From: an uncultured Anaerococcus sp.
GTDB taxonomy: Bacteria; Bacillota; Clostridia; Tissierellales; Peptoniphilaceae
Direction: 5' to 3'
NCBI RefSeq assembly: GCF_943912385.1
Contig: NZ_CALTTY010000010.1
Location: 1 to 52,440, forward strand
DNA length: 52,440 bases
Of the stretch, positions 16,790 through 26,528 are shown piece after piece (position 1 is the first letter of the stretch; every line of letters starts with the position of its first letter). Position numbers and translations under genes: made by a program. The notes under the pieces were generated by a model. It had not been told where the DNA came from. It saw only the letters and a list, made by a program, of their open reading frames with translations, and did no database searches.

Positions 16790-17933
16790 CTCCTTTTTCT
16801 TCGTCTAGATTTTCTTTATCTAGATCTTTTTCTTTTCGTCTCTTATTTTCTCTTTCTGTCCTATCAATATTTCTCTCAAAGGCATTATCTTCTTTCTTTT
16901 CAATCTTAGTATCGTTGGTTAGGTATTCCTCTGTATCAAGGCTTGCTCCCTCACCCCTGTTAAAAACAATATCTCCTATCTTTGTCCTAAGATTAATATT
17001 ATTTTTAGCATCATTGTCCGTTAGGTAGCCGTCCTTGATATTCCTGTAAGAAATATTACCTATAACAAAGTTACCAACTTCAAGATAGGCATTTACATTA
17101 TAATTATCTATAGTATTCTTGGAGTCTATAAGGATATCTCCAGTTGAAGTTTGAAAATCAAGCCTATTTCCAAGCCTTGATTCCTTTACGATGATATCAC
17201 CTGTTGTAGTTTGAAGTTTGGTGTTTGAAATCTCGCTTTTGTGCAGTTCTATAGAGCCTGCTTCATTTTTAATTGACCCTTGGAAAAACCCATTATTTAA
17301 ACTGATATTTCCGCTCATTATCTTTAAGTCGAAATTTTTAACTTCCAAGTCATCAATTTTCACATCACCTGCACCGATTGTTCCCTTGATTTCCTCTATA
17401 CCACCTTGGGCTGGTAAGAAAATCCTAACTATAGGAATCTTATCCTTCATATAAAGCTCTTTGCCTTCTACCTTGCTTTTTAGCTTTAAAACTCCGTCTT
17501 CAAAGCTTACATCTAGTTTATAGGCGTCATCTTCTCCCCTGAATAATTCAGTATATTCTATATAAGGATTGGTAGTTGATCTTTGTATCCTAACATCAGA
17601 AGATCCAAGGTCAAAGTCAATTGACTTAATCTTATTTAAGTCGACCCTCATTATCCTTGATTGGTTATAGGAGTTTTCATTTATCTGGCTGGTTGTAGCT
17701 GCGTTTTGTATGGAGGAATTATTCCTCGACCTAATCATAAAGATAACTAGGCATATTAAAATCACCGCAATTATACCATAAATTAAATTTCTCTTATTAA
17801 CTTCTTCGAGCTTATTAAAAAACTTGGATTCTGTTTTCCTACTCTTCTCTTCTAGTGTTTCATTGTTGTTTTTTTTATCTTCTATTAGTTCTTCATCAAT
17901 TTTAATTTTCTTATCGTCCACTCTCGCCACCAC
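16779..17933 (-). CDS. membrane-anchored DUF4097-type beta-repeat protein
   Basis: 384 residues. A charged cytoplasmic N-terminus precedes one transmembrane helix (about 50-68: NLIYGIIAVILICLVIFMI). The exported part has repeated short beta strands with GAGDVKI, MSGNISL, TTGDIIV, TSTGDILI and KIGDIVF, the ladder typical of DUF4097 domains. The tail is a long Lys/Glu/Arg-rich stretch. The start is GTG, inside the end of the upstream small membrane gene (23-bp overlap); a GTG four codons later is also possible. Members are often found with cell-envelope stress regulators, but the function here is unknown. Confidence 0.75.
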   Translation of the reverse strand: MVARVDDKKIKIDEELIEDKKNNNETLEEKSRKTESKFFNKLEEVNKRNLIYGIIAVILICLVIFMIRSRNNSSIQNAATTSQINENSYNQSRIMRVDLNKIKSIDFDLGSSDVRIQRSTTNPYIEYTELFRGEDDAYKLDVSFEDGVLKLKSKVEGKELYMKDKIPIVRIFLPAQGGIEEIKGTIGAGDVKIDDLEVKNFDLKIMSGNISLNNGFFQGSIKNEAGSIELHKSEISNTKLQTTTGDIIVKESRLGNRLDFQTSTGDILIDSKNTIDNYNVNAYLEVGNFVIGNISYRNIKDGYLTDNDAKNNINLRTKIGDIVFNRGEGASLDTEEYLTNDTKIEKKEDNAFERNIDRTERENKRRKEKDLDKENLDEEKGENN

Positions 17934-18294
17934 CTATTTTTTGTAAAATCATAAGTCCTATACTCAGTATAAATAGCCATACCCCATAAAATAGAGGCAT
18001 ACTACTTGCTGTTAAAAAATTAAAAACCTTAGCTAAAAATAAGGATTCTATTTCTCCTCTGTATAAATATTGTATCACAAAAAACATAGTAAATACATTT
18101 AAACAGGAAATTATTATATAATAAATAAATTTACTTAAGACAAGCTTTAGATCTCTTATGTAAAAACTAAGTCCAATAAGAAAAAAGCTGTTTATTATAA
18201 ATAAGGGGGTAAGGCTTTGAGTTTTCACAACAAATACTGAGCCCAGACAAAATGCTAGAATTATAAGAGCTTTTAATTCATTAAAAATTTTCAT
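17911..18294 (-). CDS. small four-helix membrane protein, function unknown
   Basis: About 127 residues with four hydrophobic segments and little else. I place the start at the ATG at 18294 (MKIFNELKALIILAF), directly after the truA stop. The GGGAGG SD lies between it and an upstream ATG at 18315, so the longer form would begin before the SD. The gene overlaps the DUF4097-type gene by 23 bp and probably forms one operon with it and truA. No family is recognised. Confidence 0.65.
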   Translation of the reverse strand: MKIFNELKALIILAFCLGSVFVVKTQSLTPLFIINSFFLIGLSFYIRDLKLVLSKFIYYIIISCLNVFTMFFVIQYLYRGEIESLFLAKVFNFLTASSMPLFYGVWLFILSIGLMILQKIGGGESGR

Positions 18295-18296
18295 AA

Positions 18297-19037
18297 TTAA
18301 TATTCTACCTCCCATAAGTATAGGCCTGTTGGAGCAAGGGTCGGGTTTGCTCTTTTATCACTTGTAAGATCTATATAGGCCTTAAAATCAACTAGGCTAG
18401 TCCTACCCCTTGAAAGATCTATAAGGCTTCCTACCATTATCCTTACTTGATTATGAAGGAAAGAATTTGCCTTAAAGTATATGGATAAGATATTTCCTCT
18501 TTTTTCATAATAGCACTCGTCAATAGTCCTTATGGTATTTATATTAAGGTCCTTATCTTCTTTCATAAAAAGTCTAAAGTCATGCTTACCCTTTAACATA
18601 TCGAGTCCCTTACTAAGCTTATCATAGTCTAGCCTATAGCTAATATTTTCTGTATAGGACCTATATATGGGGTGGGGATTTTTATCTAGCCTAATTATAT
18701 ACCTATAGGTCTTTGTCTTACAGGAAAACCTGGCATGAAAGTCAAGTCCAACTTCCCTTGAACTTATAGCAAATATGTCATCTGGTAAATGGGGTTGGAT
18801 GTGATAGGAGAATCCTTTGGGATTAATTTTTGATGCTGTTAAAAAATTTACATAAAATTTCTTGGCATGGACCCCTGCATCTGTCCTACCGCAGGCAATA
18901 ATCCTGTTATCTTCTCCTGTCACCTCGTTTACAGCCTTTTTAAGTTCTTTCTCTACTGTCCTTTGATCTTTCTGGTATTGGTAGCCTTTGAAGTCTCTCC
19001 CATCAAAGGCAAGTTCTACTAAAACATTTTTTATCAT
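18297..19037 (-). CDS. truA: tRNA pseudouridine(38-40) synthase TruA
   Basis: About 246 residues from the ATG at 19037. The catalytic Asp is in the motif CGRTDAGVHA. The N-terminus NVLVELAFDGRDFKGYQYQ and C-terminal FLHNQVRIMVGSLIDLSRG are typical. A 20-residue upstream extension is in frame but unlikely. The start at 19037 overlaps the ecfT stop as ATGA, the normal coupling. It modifies uridines 38-40 of the tRNA anticodon arm. Its place after ecfA1-ecfA2-ecfT is the standard Firmicute order, though rplM-rpsI do not follow here. Confidence 0.93.
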   Translation of the reverse strand: MIKNVLVELAFDGRDFKGYQYQKDQRTVEKELKKAVNEVTGEDNRIIACGRTDAGVHAKKFYVNFLTASKINPKGFSYHIQPHLPDDIFAISSREVGLDFHARFSCKTKTYRYIIRLDKNPHPIYRSYTENISYRLDYDKLSKGLDMLKGKHDFRLFMKEDKDLNINTIRTIDECYYEKRGNILSIYFKANSFLHNQVRIMVGSLIDLSRGRTSLVDFKAYIDLTSDKRANPTLAPTGLYLWEVEY

Positions 19038-19828
19038 ATGAAGTATAAAACTATTATTATTAGGCAGAAGATAGTAAAAGCTATTATGCTTATCCAATCA
19101 GTTCTTGTCATGAATATTTCATTTAGCTTAGTTCTTTCCTCACCTATCCTGTATAGTCTAGCTTCCATGGCTGTAGCCAAGTCACTTGACCTTTTTAAGG
19201 CATTGATAAATAGGGGTACCAAAAGAGGAATCATAGAAACAGCCCTGTCTATAATATTTCCCGATTCAAAATCTGCTCCCCTTGCCATTTGAGCCATCTT
19301 TATCTTGTTTGCCTCATCAAAAAGAGTAGGTATAAACCTCAAAGAAATTGAAATCATCATGGCAAGCTCACCTGCTGGAAAGCCAAATCTTTTTAGGGGA
19401 GAAAAGAGCTTTTCAAGACCATAGGTTAATTCCATTGGGCTTGTAGTATAGGTTAAAACTGATGTTGATAAGATTATTAAAACCAGTCTTAAGATGGTAA
19501 AGGCAGTCCTATAGACCCCTTCTTCGGTAATTGTAAATTTCCAAAAACTAAAAATCTCCCTACCTGGAGTTGTAAGTAAATTTATCAACCCTGTTAGAAC
19601 AATTATGAATATCAGGGGCTTTAGGCTTCTTAGGATTGCCTTAAATGGAATTTTAGCTATGGCAAGAAGGGCAATTAAAAGAATAACAAAAGGAATATAG
19701 GTTATAAAATCTTTTACAAAAAAGATACTTACTATATATAAAAATACTCCGATTATCTTTACCCTAGGGTCTAGTCTGTGGACAAAACTGTCAAATGGCA
19801 GGTACTGACCGATTGATATATTAGTCAT
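19034..19828 (-). CDS. ecfT: energy-coupling factor transporter transmembrane protein EcfT
   Basis: About 264 residues, multi-spanning. Two Ala-Arg-Gly-like coupling motifs (MARGAD and MEARLY) in the cytoplasmic helices engage the ATPases. I start it at the ATG at 19828, preceded by GGAGG inside the end of ecfA2, rather than at the TTG four codons upstream. It is the scaffold of the ECF module shared by several vitamin-binding S components, none of which is encoded nearby. Confidence 0.93.
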   Translation of the reverse strand: MTNISIGQYLPFDSFVHRLDPRVKIIGVFLYIVSIFFVKDFITYIPFVILLIALLAIAKIPFKAILRSLKPLIFIIVLTGLINLLTTPGREIFSFWKFTITEEGVYRTAFTILRLVLIILSTSVLTYTTSPMELTYGLEKLFSPLKRFGFPAGELAMMISISLRFIPTLFDEANKIKMAQMARGADFESGNIIDRAVSMIPLLVPLFINALKRSSDLATAMEARLYRIGEERTKLNEIFMTRTDWISIIAFTIFCLIIIVLYFI

Positions 19829-20678
19829 TTTCTCCTCCAAGATGCTTATAAAGTTCTTCTATTGCACCATCTACTGTATAGATTTTCTCATCCACATCTG
19901 AATTTTTCTCCTTGTAGGCCCTCATAAGCTTTGTTATTTGAGGCACATCAAGACCGATTTTATCAAGGTCGACTGAAGTAAAGGTGTCAAAGGTTGACTT
20001 ATCTGAGTATATTTCTCCTTCGTTCATAACTACTACCCTATCCACATATTCAGCCACATCTTCCATGGAATGGCTAACAAGGACTATGGAAAGTTCATCA
20101 TCTGCCTCATAAATTTTCATAAGCTCTCCAAAGATTTCCTCACGTCCTATAGGGTCAAGTCCCGCAGTTAATTCATCAAGGACTAAAACCTTAGGATTCA
20201 TGGATAATATTCCCGCAACAGCCACTCTCCTTTGCTGGCCACCTGAGATTTCAAAAGGAGATACATCTTTATAAGTCTCATAGTCAAGGCCAACCTTAGC
20301 CATGGCTTCCTTAACCCTTATATCAATTTTATCTTTCTTAAGTCCCATATTTTTTGGACCAAAGGCAATATCTTTGGCTATGGTTTCTTCGAATAATTGG
20401 TTTTCAGGATATTGAAAAACAAGACCCACCTTAAACCTGGCGGCCTTTCTTTTACTTTTATCCTTCGAATTTATACCGTCGATTACTACATCTCCATTTG
20501 ATGGAATTAAGAGGCCATTTAAAAGCTGGACTAGGGTTGACTTACCAGATCCTGTTTGTCCTATAAGACCTATTACTTCCTTGCTATTTATTTCTAGGTT
20601 TATATCTTTAAGGGCGTAGACCTCATTTGGCATGCCCTCATTATAGATATAGTCAACGTTATTTATCTCAATTTTCAT
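19821..20678 (-). CDS. ecfA2: energy-coupling factor ATPase EcfA2
   Basis: 285 residues. Walker A is GQTGSGKST, the Q-loop is GLVFQYPENQLF, the signature is ISGGQQRR, and Walker B is VLVLDELTAGLD. The Q-loop ENQLF and position next to ecfT mark it as the A2 (CbiO-type) subunit. The start overlaps ecfA1 by 4 bp. It forms the ATPase heterodimer with EcfA1. Confidence 0.93.
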   Translation of the reverse strand: MKIEINNVDYIYNEGMPNEVYALKDINLEINSKEVIGLIGQTGSGKSTLVQLLNGLLIPSNGDVVIDGINSKDKSKRKAARFKVGLVFQYPENQLFEETIAKDIAFGPKNMGLKKDKIDIRVKEAMAKVGLDYETYKDVSPFEISGGQQRRVAVAGILSMNPKVLVLDELTAGLDPIGREEIFGELMKIYEADDELSIVLVSHSMEDVAEYVDRVVVMNEGEIYSDKSTFDTFTSVDLDKIGLDVPQITKLMRAYKEKNSDVDEKIYTVDGAIEELYKHLGGEND

Positions 20679-21499
20679 AAACTTTCTAAAAACTCCTCTA
20701 CAGTTAAAGGAAGGATATCAAATTTAATTTCCTTTTGACTTAGTCCATAGGCTACTTCTGTAACCTGTGGAACAGCAAGGCCTAATTTTTTCATTGTCTC
20801 TACCTGGGAGAAAACCTCACGACTTGTTCCTTCTAGGGCCTTCTTCCCCTTATCAAGGACAACTATCTTATCAGCAAGAACTGCTTCTTCCATATAGTGG
20901 GTGATATAGATTATAGTCTTGTTATATTCCTTATTTAAGTTCTTTATTAACTCAACTACATCCTTTCTCCCTTGGGGATCTAGCATGGCAGTTGGCTCAT
21001 CAAATATTATATAATCTGACAGCATGGCAATAACACCAGCTATGGATACCCTTTGTTTTTGACCACCAGAAAGATTAGATGGATTTCTATGCCTGTATTT
21101 AAGCATGCCAACCTGCTCTAGGGCTCCGTCAACTCTTTCTCTAAGTTCAGGGTGGTCTACCCTTAGGTTTTCAGGTCCAAAAGCAACTTCCTCTTCGACT
21201 GTCGTCGCTACCATCTGGTTATCTGGATTTTGAAATACCATGGAGCATTTCTTTCTAATATCCCACTCACTATCTTCAGTTGAACTTGATATATCATCTA
21301 TTAGGATTTCACCACTTGTAGGTTTGATTTGGGCATTTAAAAGCTTGCCTAGGGTAGATTTACCTGATCCATTATGACCAAGGATTGCCACAAAGTCTCC
21401 CTTATTTATTTCTATAGATATATCATCGAGGGCAGTTTTGCCCTCGCTATCATCATCTATACCTGGATAGGTATAGGTCACATTTTTAATTTCTATCAT
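20675..21499 (-). CDS. ecfA1: energy-coupling factor ATPase EcfA1
   Basis: 274 residues. Walker A is GHNGSGKST, the Q-loop is MVFQNPDNQMV, the signature is LSGGQKQR, and Walker B is YIIFDEPTAMLD. It is the first gene of the ECF module and lies 9 bp downstream of the L,D-transpeptidase stop, so the operon probably begins further upstream. Confidence 0.93.
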   Translation of the reverse strand: MIEIKNVTYTYPGIDDDSEGKTALDDISIEINKGDFVAILGHNGSGKSTLGKLLNAQIKPTSGEILIDDISSSTEDSEWDIRKKCSMVFQNPDNQMVATTVEEEVAFGPENLRVDHPELRERVDGALEQVGMLKYRHRNPSNLSGGQKQRVSIAGVIAMLSDYIIFDEPTAMLDPQGRKDVVELIKNLNKEYNKTIIYITHYMEEAVLADKIVVLDKGKKALEGTSREVFSQVETMKKLGLAVPQVTEVAYGLSQKEIKFDILPLTVEEFLESL

Positions 21500-21508
21500 T
21501 TTTTCTTC

Positions 21509-22954
21509 CTAATAGCTCATTGCTGGGCTGTTATTTGTGCTTGATTCATAAACTATGACAGGTGCATTATGTGGTACAAGGTCAAATAGAGTTCCTGCAA
21601 GGTTTGGAGGCATGTTTAAGCAACCATGGCTGCCGTTTGAGTAGTAGATATTTCCACCAAAACCACCCCTCCATGGGGCATCGTGGAACCCTTCGCCATC
21701 CCAGCCTATTGGTATCCAGTACTTAACAGGTGTTACATATCTTGAGCCATCAAAGTTAGCTCCTCTAAGGTTAGTATTTGGAGTTTTAGATAAGATTGAT
21801 CCAACCCCAACATTGGTCGCCCATTTAGTTGTATCTGGCATACCTGTTACTATGGAAGTTTCTAAAACTAAGTCTCCATCCAGGTAAAACCACATGTATT
21901 GGCGGGATATATCAACTTCGACATAGGTATCTCCTATATCACTTCCGTCAGCCTCCCTTGTAAAGCCAGTTTTTTCGTAAACAGGTTCTACATCCCCAGA
22001 ATTTCTTTCATTTACAAGCTCGTAGACCTTATCTACTGTGCCTGGCACATCTAGGATAAAGCCATATACGCCAGGGTTTACAGTGATTTTTCCTATGCCT
22101 GTAGCATTGAAGGTCCTGTCTTTTCCGTAGGTATTAGTTTCTGCTGCGATCTCTTCTACATAGCTTGTTAGCTTATCATAGTTTAGCTCAAAAGATCCCT
22201 TTTCTGTATCAAACATTTCAATCAGGTTTTCCCCTTCAAGTTTAAAATCAAAACCATTGAAATTAAAGGAAATCTTCATATCTTCGATAGTCTTCCCATC
22301 TTCTAATATCTTCGCTAACTCCTCTGAATTATTGGTTACAGTTGGGTTTATATAGTCACTATCTTCAAGAACTATTTCATCTCTATGCTTATAGATTGCA
22401 TCCTTTACGTTATCACTAAGCTTCCTATAGTCAACCATATTACCCATTTCTTCAGGAATTATTTTAAATTCTCCATCCCTGTAATCAAGACTTGCATTTT
22501 CAGGTTCTCTAACCTGGTTTACCAAAGGCTCACTTTTTAAAATCTTCTCTAACTTATCCTCGTTGTACTTGACATTATAGTCGAAATTGAAGTCGTCACT
22601 TGAAATATTGAAAAAAGCAAGAGGCCACTTAAATGGATTTTGATCAATAGATGCAGACTTCGGAATGCTTGCCGTATAGTCTATATCATTTAGGTCTATT
22701 GCTGCCTTCCTATCATCCCTGCCTGTAATAGTAATTGTAAAGGGTTCAGAAGGCTTTCTTAGAGCTTCCTCCTTTGATGCATAGGAAATATTTCTACCAT
22801 TTACATAAGTGTTTGGTAGGGCTACAAAGCTAAAAATAACTGTTACTATCAAATAAAGTGCTATTATTACAAGAAATACCAGGGTCAGTGTCCTGGATTT
22901 CTTCTGATTCTTTTCTTTTATTATGGCTTCCTCCTTATTCTGGTTTCTTGCCAA
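21509..22954 (-). CDS. L,D-transpeptidase (YkuD domain), membrane anchored
   Basis: 481 residues. One N-terminal transmembrane helix (about 24-46) precedes a long region resembling the putative peptidoglycan-binding domain of L,D-transpeptidases (about 80-300). The C-terminal YkuD domain starts near EVDISRQYMWFYLDG, with the catalytic motif SHGCLNMPP and an upstream conserved His in GFHDAPW. Family role: it forms 3-3 peptidoglycan cross-links or attaches proteins outside the membrane. The start overlaps the upstream methyltransferase by 20 bp. Confidence 0.9.
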   Translation of the reverse strand: MARNQNKEEAIIKEKNQKKSRTLTLVFLVIIALYLIVTVIFSFVALPNTYVNGRNISYASKEEALRKPSEPFTITITGRDDRKAAIDLNDIDYTASIPKSASIDQNPFKWPLAFFNISSDDFNFDYNVKYNEDKLEKILKSEPLVNQVREPENASLDYRDGEFKIIPEEMGNMVDYRKLSDNVKDAIYKHRDEIVLEDSDYINPTVTNNSEELAKILEDGKTIEDMKISFNFNGFDFKLEGENLIEMFDTEKGSFELNYDKLTSYVEEIAAETNTYGKDRTFNATGIGKITVNPGVYGFILDVPGTVDKVYELVNERNSGDVEPVYEKTGFTREADGSDIGDTYVEVDISRQYMWFYLDGDLVLETSIVTGMPDTTKWATNVGVGSILSKTPNTNLRGANFDGSRYVTPVKYWIPIGWDGEGFHDAPWRGGFGGNIYYSNGSHGCLNMPPNLAGTLFDLVPHNAPVIVYESSTNNSPAMSY

Positions 22955-24056
22955 AATATTGGTAGAAGTCTACCTTTTGGCCACCATTATATAATTTTCT
23001 TTTTTTGGATAATTTTCTTTTAAACTTCCTATCGAACTTGTCATCTGCTGTTATAAAATATAAAGACCAAGTCTCAAGCTTTGCTAGCTTATAGTTTATA
23101 TCTTTATAAATCTTTGTAAGGTCCATATCTGATAACCTCATCCCATAGGGTGGGTTTGATATGAAAACACCATAGTCATCCTTAAGGGCAACCGACTTAA
23201 AATCTCTCGTTATAAATGATATATCTTCTTCTACCCCTGCATTTATTGCATTTTGTTGGGCTAGGCTTATGGCTCTACCAGAAATATCTGCGCCTAGGAT
23301 ATTTAACTTTTTAGAATAGTCTATCTTTTCCATGGCTTCTTTTTTAGCTTCTTTATAGATTTTTGGATCCATAAATCTAAATTTTGTAAAGTCAAAGTCC
23401 CTGTCTATACCAGGGGCTATGTTGCGGGCAATCCTTGCTGCTTCAATCAGAATAGTACCTGACCCACAAAATCCATCAAATAAAAACCTATCTGGATTAT
23501 AAAAAGAAAGGTCTACCAGGGCCGCTGCAATATTCTCTCTTAGGGGAGCCTTTACAGAATCTTCCCTGTAGCCCCTCTTGTGAAGGCCATCTCCAGATGT
23601 ATCTAGACACATCCTAGCTATATTTTCATCAAGCATGACTTCGATTTTTACTCTCTCCGCGCTTTTTTCAAAATGATTCTTATTGTAGTGAATCCTTAAT
23701 TTATCTATGATAGCCTTTTCGCTTATAGACTGGATAGATCTCAGAGAGAATAATTTTGATTTATAAGTTCTTGCATTAATAATAAAATTACTATCTTCAC
23801 CTAAGATATCCTGCCAAGAGATTTTCTTGACATTTTCATACAGGCTATCAAAATCTAAGGCTTTGAAATTATCAAGTTCTAAAAACACCCTGTCGGCATG
23901 CTTTAAATTTATATTTAATTTTCCTATGTCGGATAGGTCGCCTTTTAAGCTAATCATCCCGTCACTTACTTCATAGTCCTTGTAGCCTAAATCTCTTAGT
24001 TGAAATTTAACCAGGCTTTCCAGACCAAAGCTTGTGGTAATTAGTATTTTTTCCAT
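22935..24056 (-). CDS. THUMP-domain class I SAM-dependent RNA methyltransferase (RlmL/YpsC-like)
   Basis: 373 residues. The N-terminal THUMP region (about 1-160) is followed by a Rossmann methyltransferase domain with motif I FDGFCGSGTILIEAA and the N6/N2-type catalytic motif ISNPPYGMRL. It matches the single-domain RlmL-like proteins of Firmicutes (YpsC), predicted to methylate 23S rRNA guanine. The ATG at 24056 lies at an intergenic gap with a terminator on its upstream side. Confidence 0.88.
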   Translation of the reverse strand: MEKILITTSFGLESLVKFQLRDLGYKDYEVSDGMISLKGDLSDIGKLNINLKHADRVFLELDNFKALDFDSLYENVKKISWQDILGEDSNFIINARTYKSKLFSLRSIQSISEKAIIDKLRIHYNKNHFEKSAERVKIEVMLDENIARMCLDTSGDGLHKRGYREDSVKAPLRENIAAALVDLSFYNPDRFLFDGFCGSGTILIEAARIARNIAPGIDRDFDFTKFRFMDPKIYKEAKKEAMEKIDYSKKLNILGADISGRAISLAQQNAINAGVEEDISFITRDFKSVALKDDYGVFISNPPYGMRLSDMDLTKIYKDINYKLAKLETWSLYFITADDKFDRKFKRKLSKKRKLYNGGQKVDFYQYFGKKPE

Positions 24057-24100
24057 AATGATATTATAACTGATTTTTGACTCTTTTCATCTTTTTTTGC

Positions 24101-24123
24101 AAATGAAAAGCCACTTCCGTGGC
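24101..24123 (-). terminator. terminator after the alpha/beta hydrolase gene
   Basis: GCCAC/GTGGC stem with a 4-base loop followed by TTTTCATTT on the minus strand, directly past the hydrolase stop. Confidence 0.65.
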
Positions 24124-24125
24124 GA

Positions 24126-24947
24126 TTAGTTTTCATTTAAAAATTTATAAGACAATTCATAGAGTTCTTTTCTCATATCTTCATTGGTAAATGAGTGGTC
24201 TGCTCCTTTTATCTCATGGTAGGTCGCATCTTTAAAGGAATCTTTTAGTTTTTTATTTGAATCTTTAAAGACTAGGGAGTCATCTGTTCCCCTAATTATT
24301 AGGACCTTTCCGTCATATTTTGAAGCCTTGCCATAGATATCCTTTAATATAAAATCTATAAGGAAATTTTTATGGATTCTTACTCCTCCAATATCAGCAT
24401 CATCAATCTTTGAGATTAATTCTTCATAGGATTTATTATTTTCTAATTTACTCTCACCTGAGACTTCACCTTCAAAAACAGTCTTTGCCATTACCTTTAA
24501 GTAGTCCTTGTTATTCATATCACTTGCTGGTGCAAGGAGTACCATGGCTCTTGGTTTTAGTTTATAGGCTAATAGGCTTGCTAGGACTCCTCCAAGAGAA
24601 TGGCCTATCCAATAAAGCCTATCATTGTCAACATAGTATTTCATCTTGGCAAAGTCATTTATCATCTCTAGCTCTTTTTCCTCACGGCTTACTGTCATGT
24701 CATAAAAGTCGCCGTCTGATTCTCCAGAGCCTGAAAAGTCAAACCTAAATACTACATAACCTCTTTCTGTAAGGTATTTAGCATGGTTTAACCTGAAGTT
24801 TATGCTACCATTCCTGTCTCCACCAAAACCGTGGATTATAATTACAGCTGGATATTTTTTGTTAGGATCAAAGTGATCAGGGGTGTTTACCACACCCCTC
24901 ATTACTATACCGTTGTCTTTTTTAACTTGTTCGTAAAAGTATTTCAT
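24126..24947 (-). CDS. alpha/beta hydrolase (serine esterase/acyl-hydrolase type)
   Basis: 273 residues. The oxyanion region is HGFGGDRNGS, the nucleophile elbow is GHSLGG, the acid is near RGTDDSLV and the catalytic His is in GADHSFTNEDM. It resembles cinnamoyl or feruloyl-esterase-like and BAAT-like cytosolic hydrolases. No signal peptide is present. The stop and start abut the upstream flavoprotein gene (1-bp overlap), so the two are cotranscribed. The substrate is unknown. Confidence 0.85.
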   Translation of the reverse strand: MKYFYEQVKKDNGIVMRGVVNTPDHFDPNKKYPAVIIIHGFGGDRNGSINFRLNHAKYLTERGYVVFRFDFSGSGESDGDFYDMTVSREEKELEMINDFAKMKYYVDNDRLYWIGHSLGGVLASLLAYKLKPRAMVLLAPASDMNNKDYLKVMAKTVFEGEVSGESKLENNKSYEELISKIDDADIGGVRIHKNFLIDFILKDIYGKASKYDGKVLIIRGTDDSLVFKDSNKKLKDSFKDATYHEIKGADHSFTNEDMRKELYELSYKFLNEN

Positions 24948-26317
24948 TAGGCTAGTACCCTCGCTACTTCAATTCCGCATGCTGATGCCTGGGATAGGGA
25001 GTGGGTTGCTCCTGAACCATCACCAATACAATAAAGTCCTTTTTGGGCTGACTCAAATTTTTCATCCACTTCTATTTCTGAATTGTAGAATTTAACCTCG
25101 ATTCCATAAAGAAGGGTGTCGTCATTGGCCATTCCTGGAGCTATCTTATCAAGCTGGTAGATCATTTCAATTATATCATCTAGCTGTCTTTTTGGCATAA
25201 CTAGGGATAAGTCCCCAGGAGTCGCCTTCATGGTTGGCTTGGTAAAGGACTTGACCATCCTCCTATCTGATGAACGGCGTCCCTTTACTAAATCTCCAAA
25301 TCTTTGCATAAGGACTCCCCCACCCAACATATTAGAAAGCTTGGCTATAGATTCCCCATATTCATTTGAGTCTTTAAATGGCTCAGTAAACCTATTTGTA
25401 ACTAAAAGAGCAAAGTTAGTATTTCCTGACTGAAGCTTTGGATCTGTAAAAGAGTGGCCATTTACAGTTAGGACTCCATTAGTATTTTCTGTTACCACAT
25501 GGCCATAAGGATTCATGCAAAATGTCCTTACTATATCATTGTATTGTTTGGTTTGATACACTATCTTAGCTTCATAAACATCATCTGTTATGTGCTTGAA
25601 GACTTCTGCTGGTACCTCTACTCTAAGGCCTATATCAACCCTATTTCTCATAGACTTAATACCAAACTTATCACAAACATCCCCTATCCATTTAGAGCCA
25701 GACCTACCTGCAGCTAGGACTAGGTCTTCTGATGAGAATACTTCACCCTTGTCAGTTTTAAGTATGTACCTACCGTCTTCATAAGAAACATCCTCTACCA
25801 TGGTAGAAAATTTAAAGTCAATGGTATCTTTAACATAGTCGTACATTTTTTGTAGAATTACCTTGTTCCTGTCAGTACCGAAGTGGCGAACTTTTGCATC
25901 TAAAAGGTGAAGGTCGTAACGTAGACACTTGGTTTTAAGATCATTTTTATCAGTGCTATATAGGTCAAGGTCATCCCCTCCGTCAAAATCCATTAGGACA
26001 CTGTCAACATATTCCATAAGCTCCATGGCCTTATCTTCTCCTACATATCGGTGAAGGTCGCCCCCAAAATTAGTTGTAATATTGTACTTACCATCTGAAA
26101 GAGTACCTGCTCCACCAAACCCATACATTATATTGCATGGTTTACATCCTATACAGTGATCGACCTTGCCTTCTGAAATTGGGCAGGTCCTATTTTCAAC
26201 CTTGCGACCACCGTCTATTACCAAGACCTTTTTCTTTGTCTTAAGCTTAGTTAGCTCATAAGAAAGAAAGGCACCTGCTGCCCCTGCTCCTACAACAACA
26301 ATATCATAATCTTTCAT
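24947..26317 (-). CDS. COG2509-type FAD-dependent oxidoreductase
   Basis: 456 residues. The N-terminal dinucleotide fold is VVGAGAAGAFLSYEL. A Cys-rich segment CPISEGKVDHCIGCKPC is followed by GFGGAGTLSDGKYN, the signature of uncharacterised FAD-dependent dehydrogenases of the COG2509 group. The C-terminal FAD contact is GLYCIGDGSGATHSLSQA. The four cysteines may hold an Fe-S cluster or redox disulfide. The reaction is unknown for the family. It is first in the pair with the hydrolase. Confidence 0.85.
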   Translation of the reverse strand: MKDYDIVVVGAGAAGAFLSYELTKLKTKKKVLVIDGGRKVENRTCPISEGKVDHCIGCKPCNIMYGFGGAGTLSDGKYNITTNFGGDLHRYVGEDKAMELMEYVDSVLMDFDGGDDLDLYSTDKNDLKTKCLRYDLHLLDAKVRHFGTDRNKVILQKMYDYVKDTIDFKFSTMVEDVSYEDGRYILKTDKGEVFSSEDLVLAAGRSGSKWIGDVCDKFGIKSMRNRVDIGLRVEVPAEVFKHITDDVYEAKIVYQTKQYNDIVRTFCMNPYGHVVTENTNGVLTVNGHSFTDPKLQSGNTNFALLVTNRFTEPFKDSNEYGESIAKLSNMLGGGVLMQRFGDLVKGRRSSDRRMVKSFTKPTMKATPGDLSLVMPKRQLDDIIEMIYQLDKIAPGMANDDTLLYGIEVKFYNSEIEVDEKFESAQKGLYCIGDGSGATHSLSQASACGIEVARVLA

Positions 26318-26456
26318 GACTACTCCTATCTTCTTTTATATAAAATTCTGTGTTTTTCTAATTTAACCTGCTATATTATACAAGTTAAATGCCTAATATC
26401 AAACTATCCTTTACTTTTTGTTAATTTATGTTAAAATATATGTAATTTATAGAAGC

Positions 26457-26497
26457 ACTTGTAAGCGCTAAGTAAAATATTAGTGAAGTTTACAAGT
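26457..26497 (+). promoter_or_regulatory. inverted repeat in the azlCD leader
   Basis: ACTTGTAA (26457-26464) and TTACAAGT (26490-26497) are perfectly complementary. A weaker inner stem CGCTAA/TTAGTG lies between them. It sits between a possible promoter and the azlC SD, so it could be an operator or an RNA hairpin. No T-run follows, so it is not a plain terminator. Confidence 0.4.
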
Positions 26498-26528
26498 TAT
26501 TCAAAATATCAATAAGAAAGGAACTTTT

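Noticed and set aside
19038..19097. 20-residue N-terminal extension of TruA
   Set aside because: It lies inside ecfT. The ATG at 19037 has the usual ATGA overlap and begins the conserved TruA domain.
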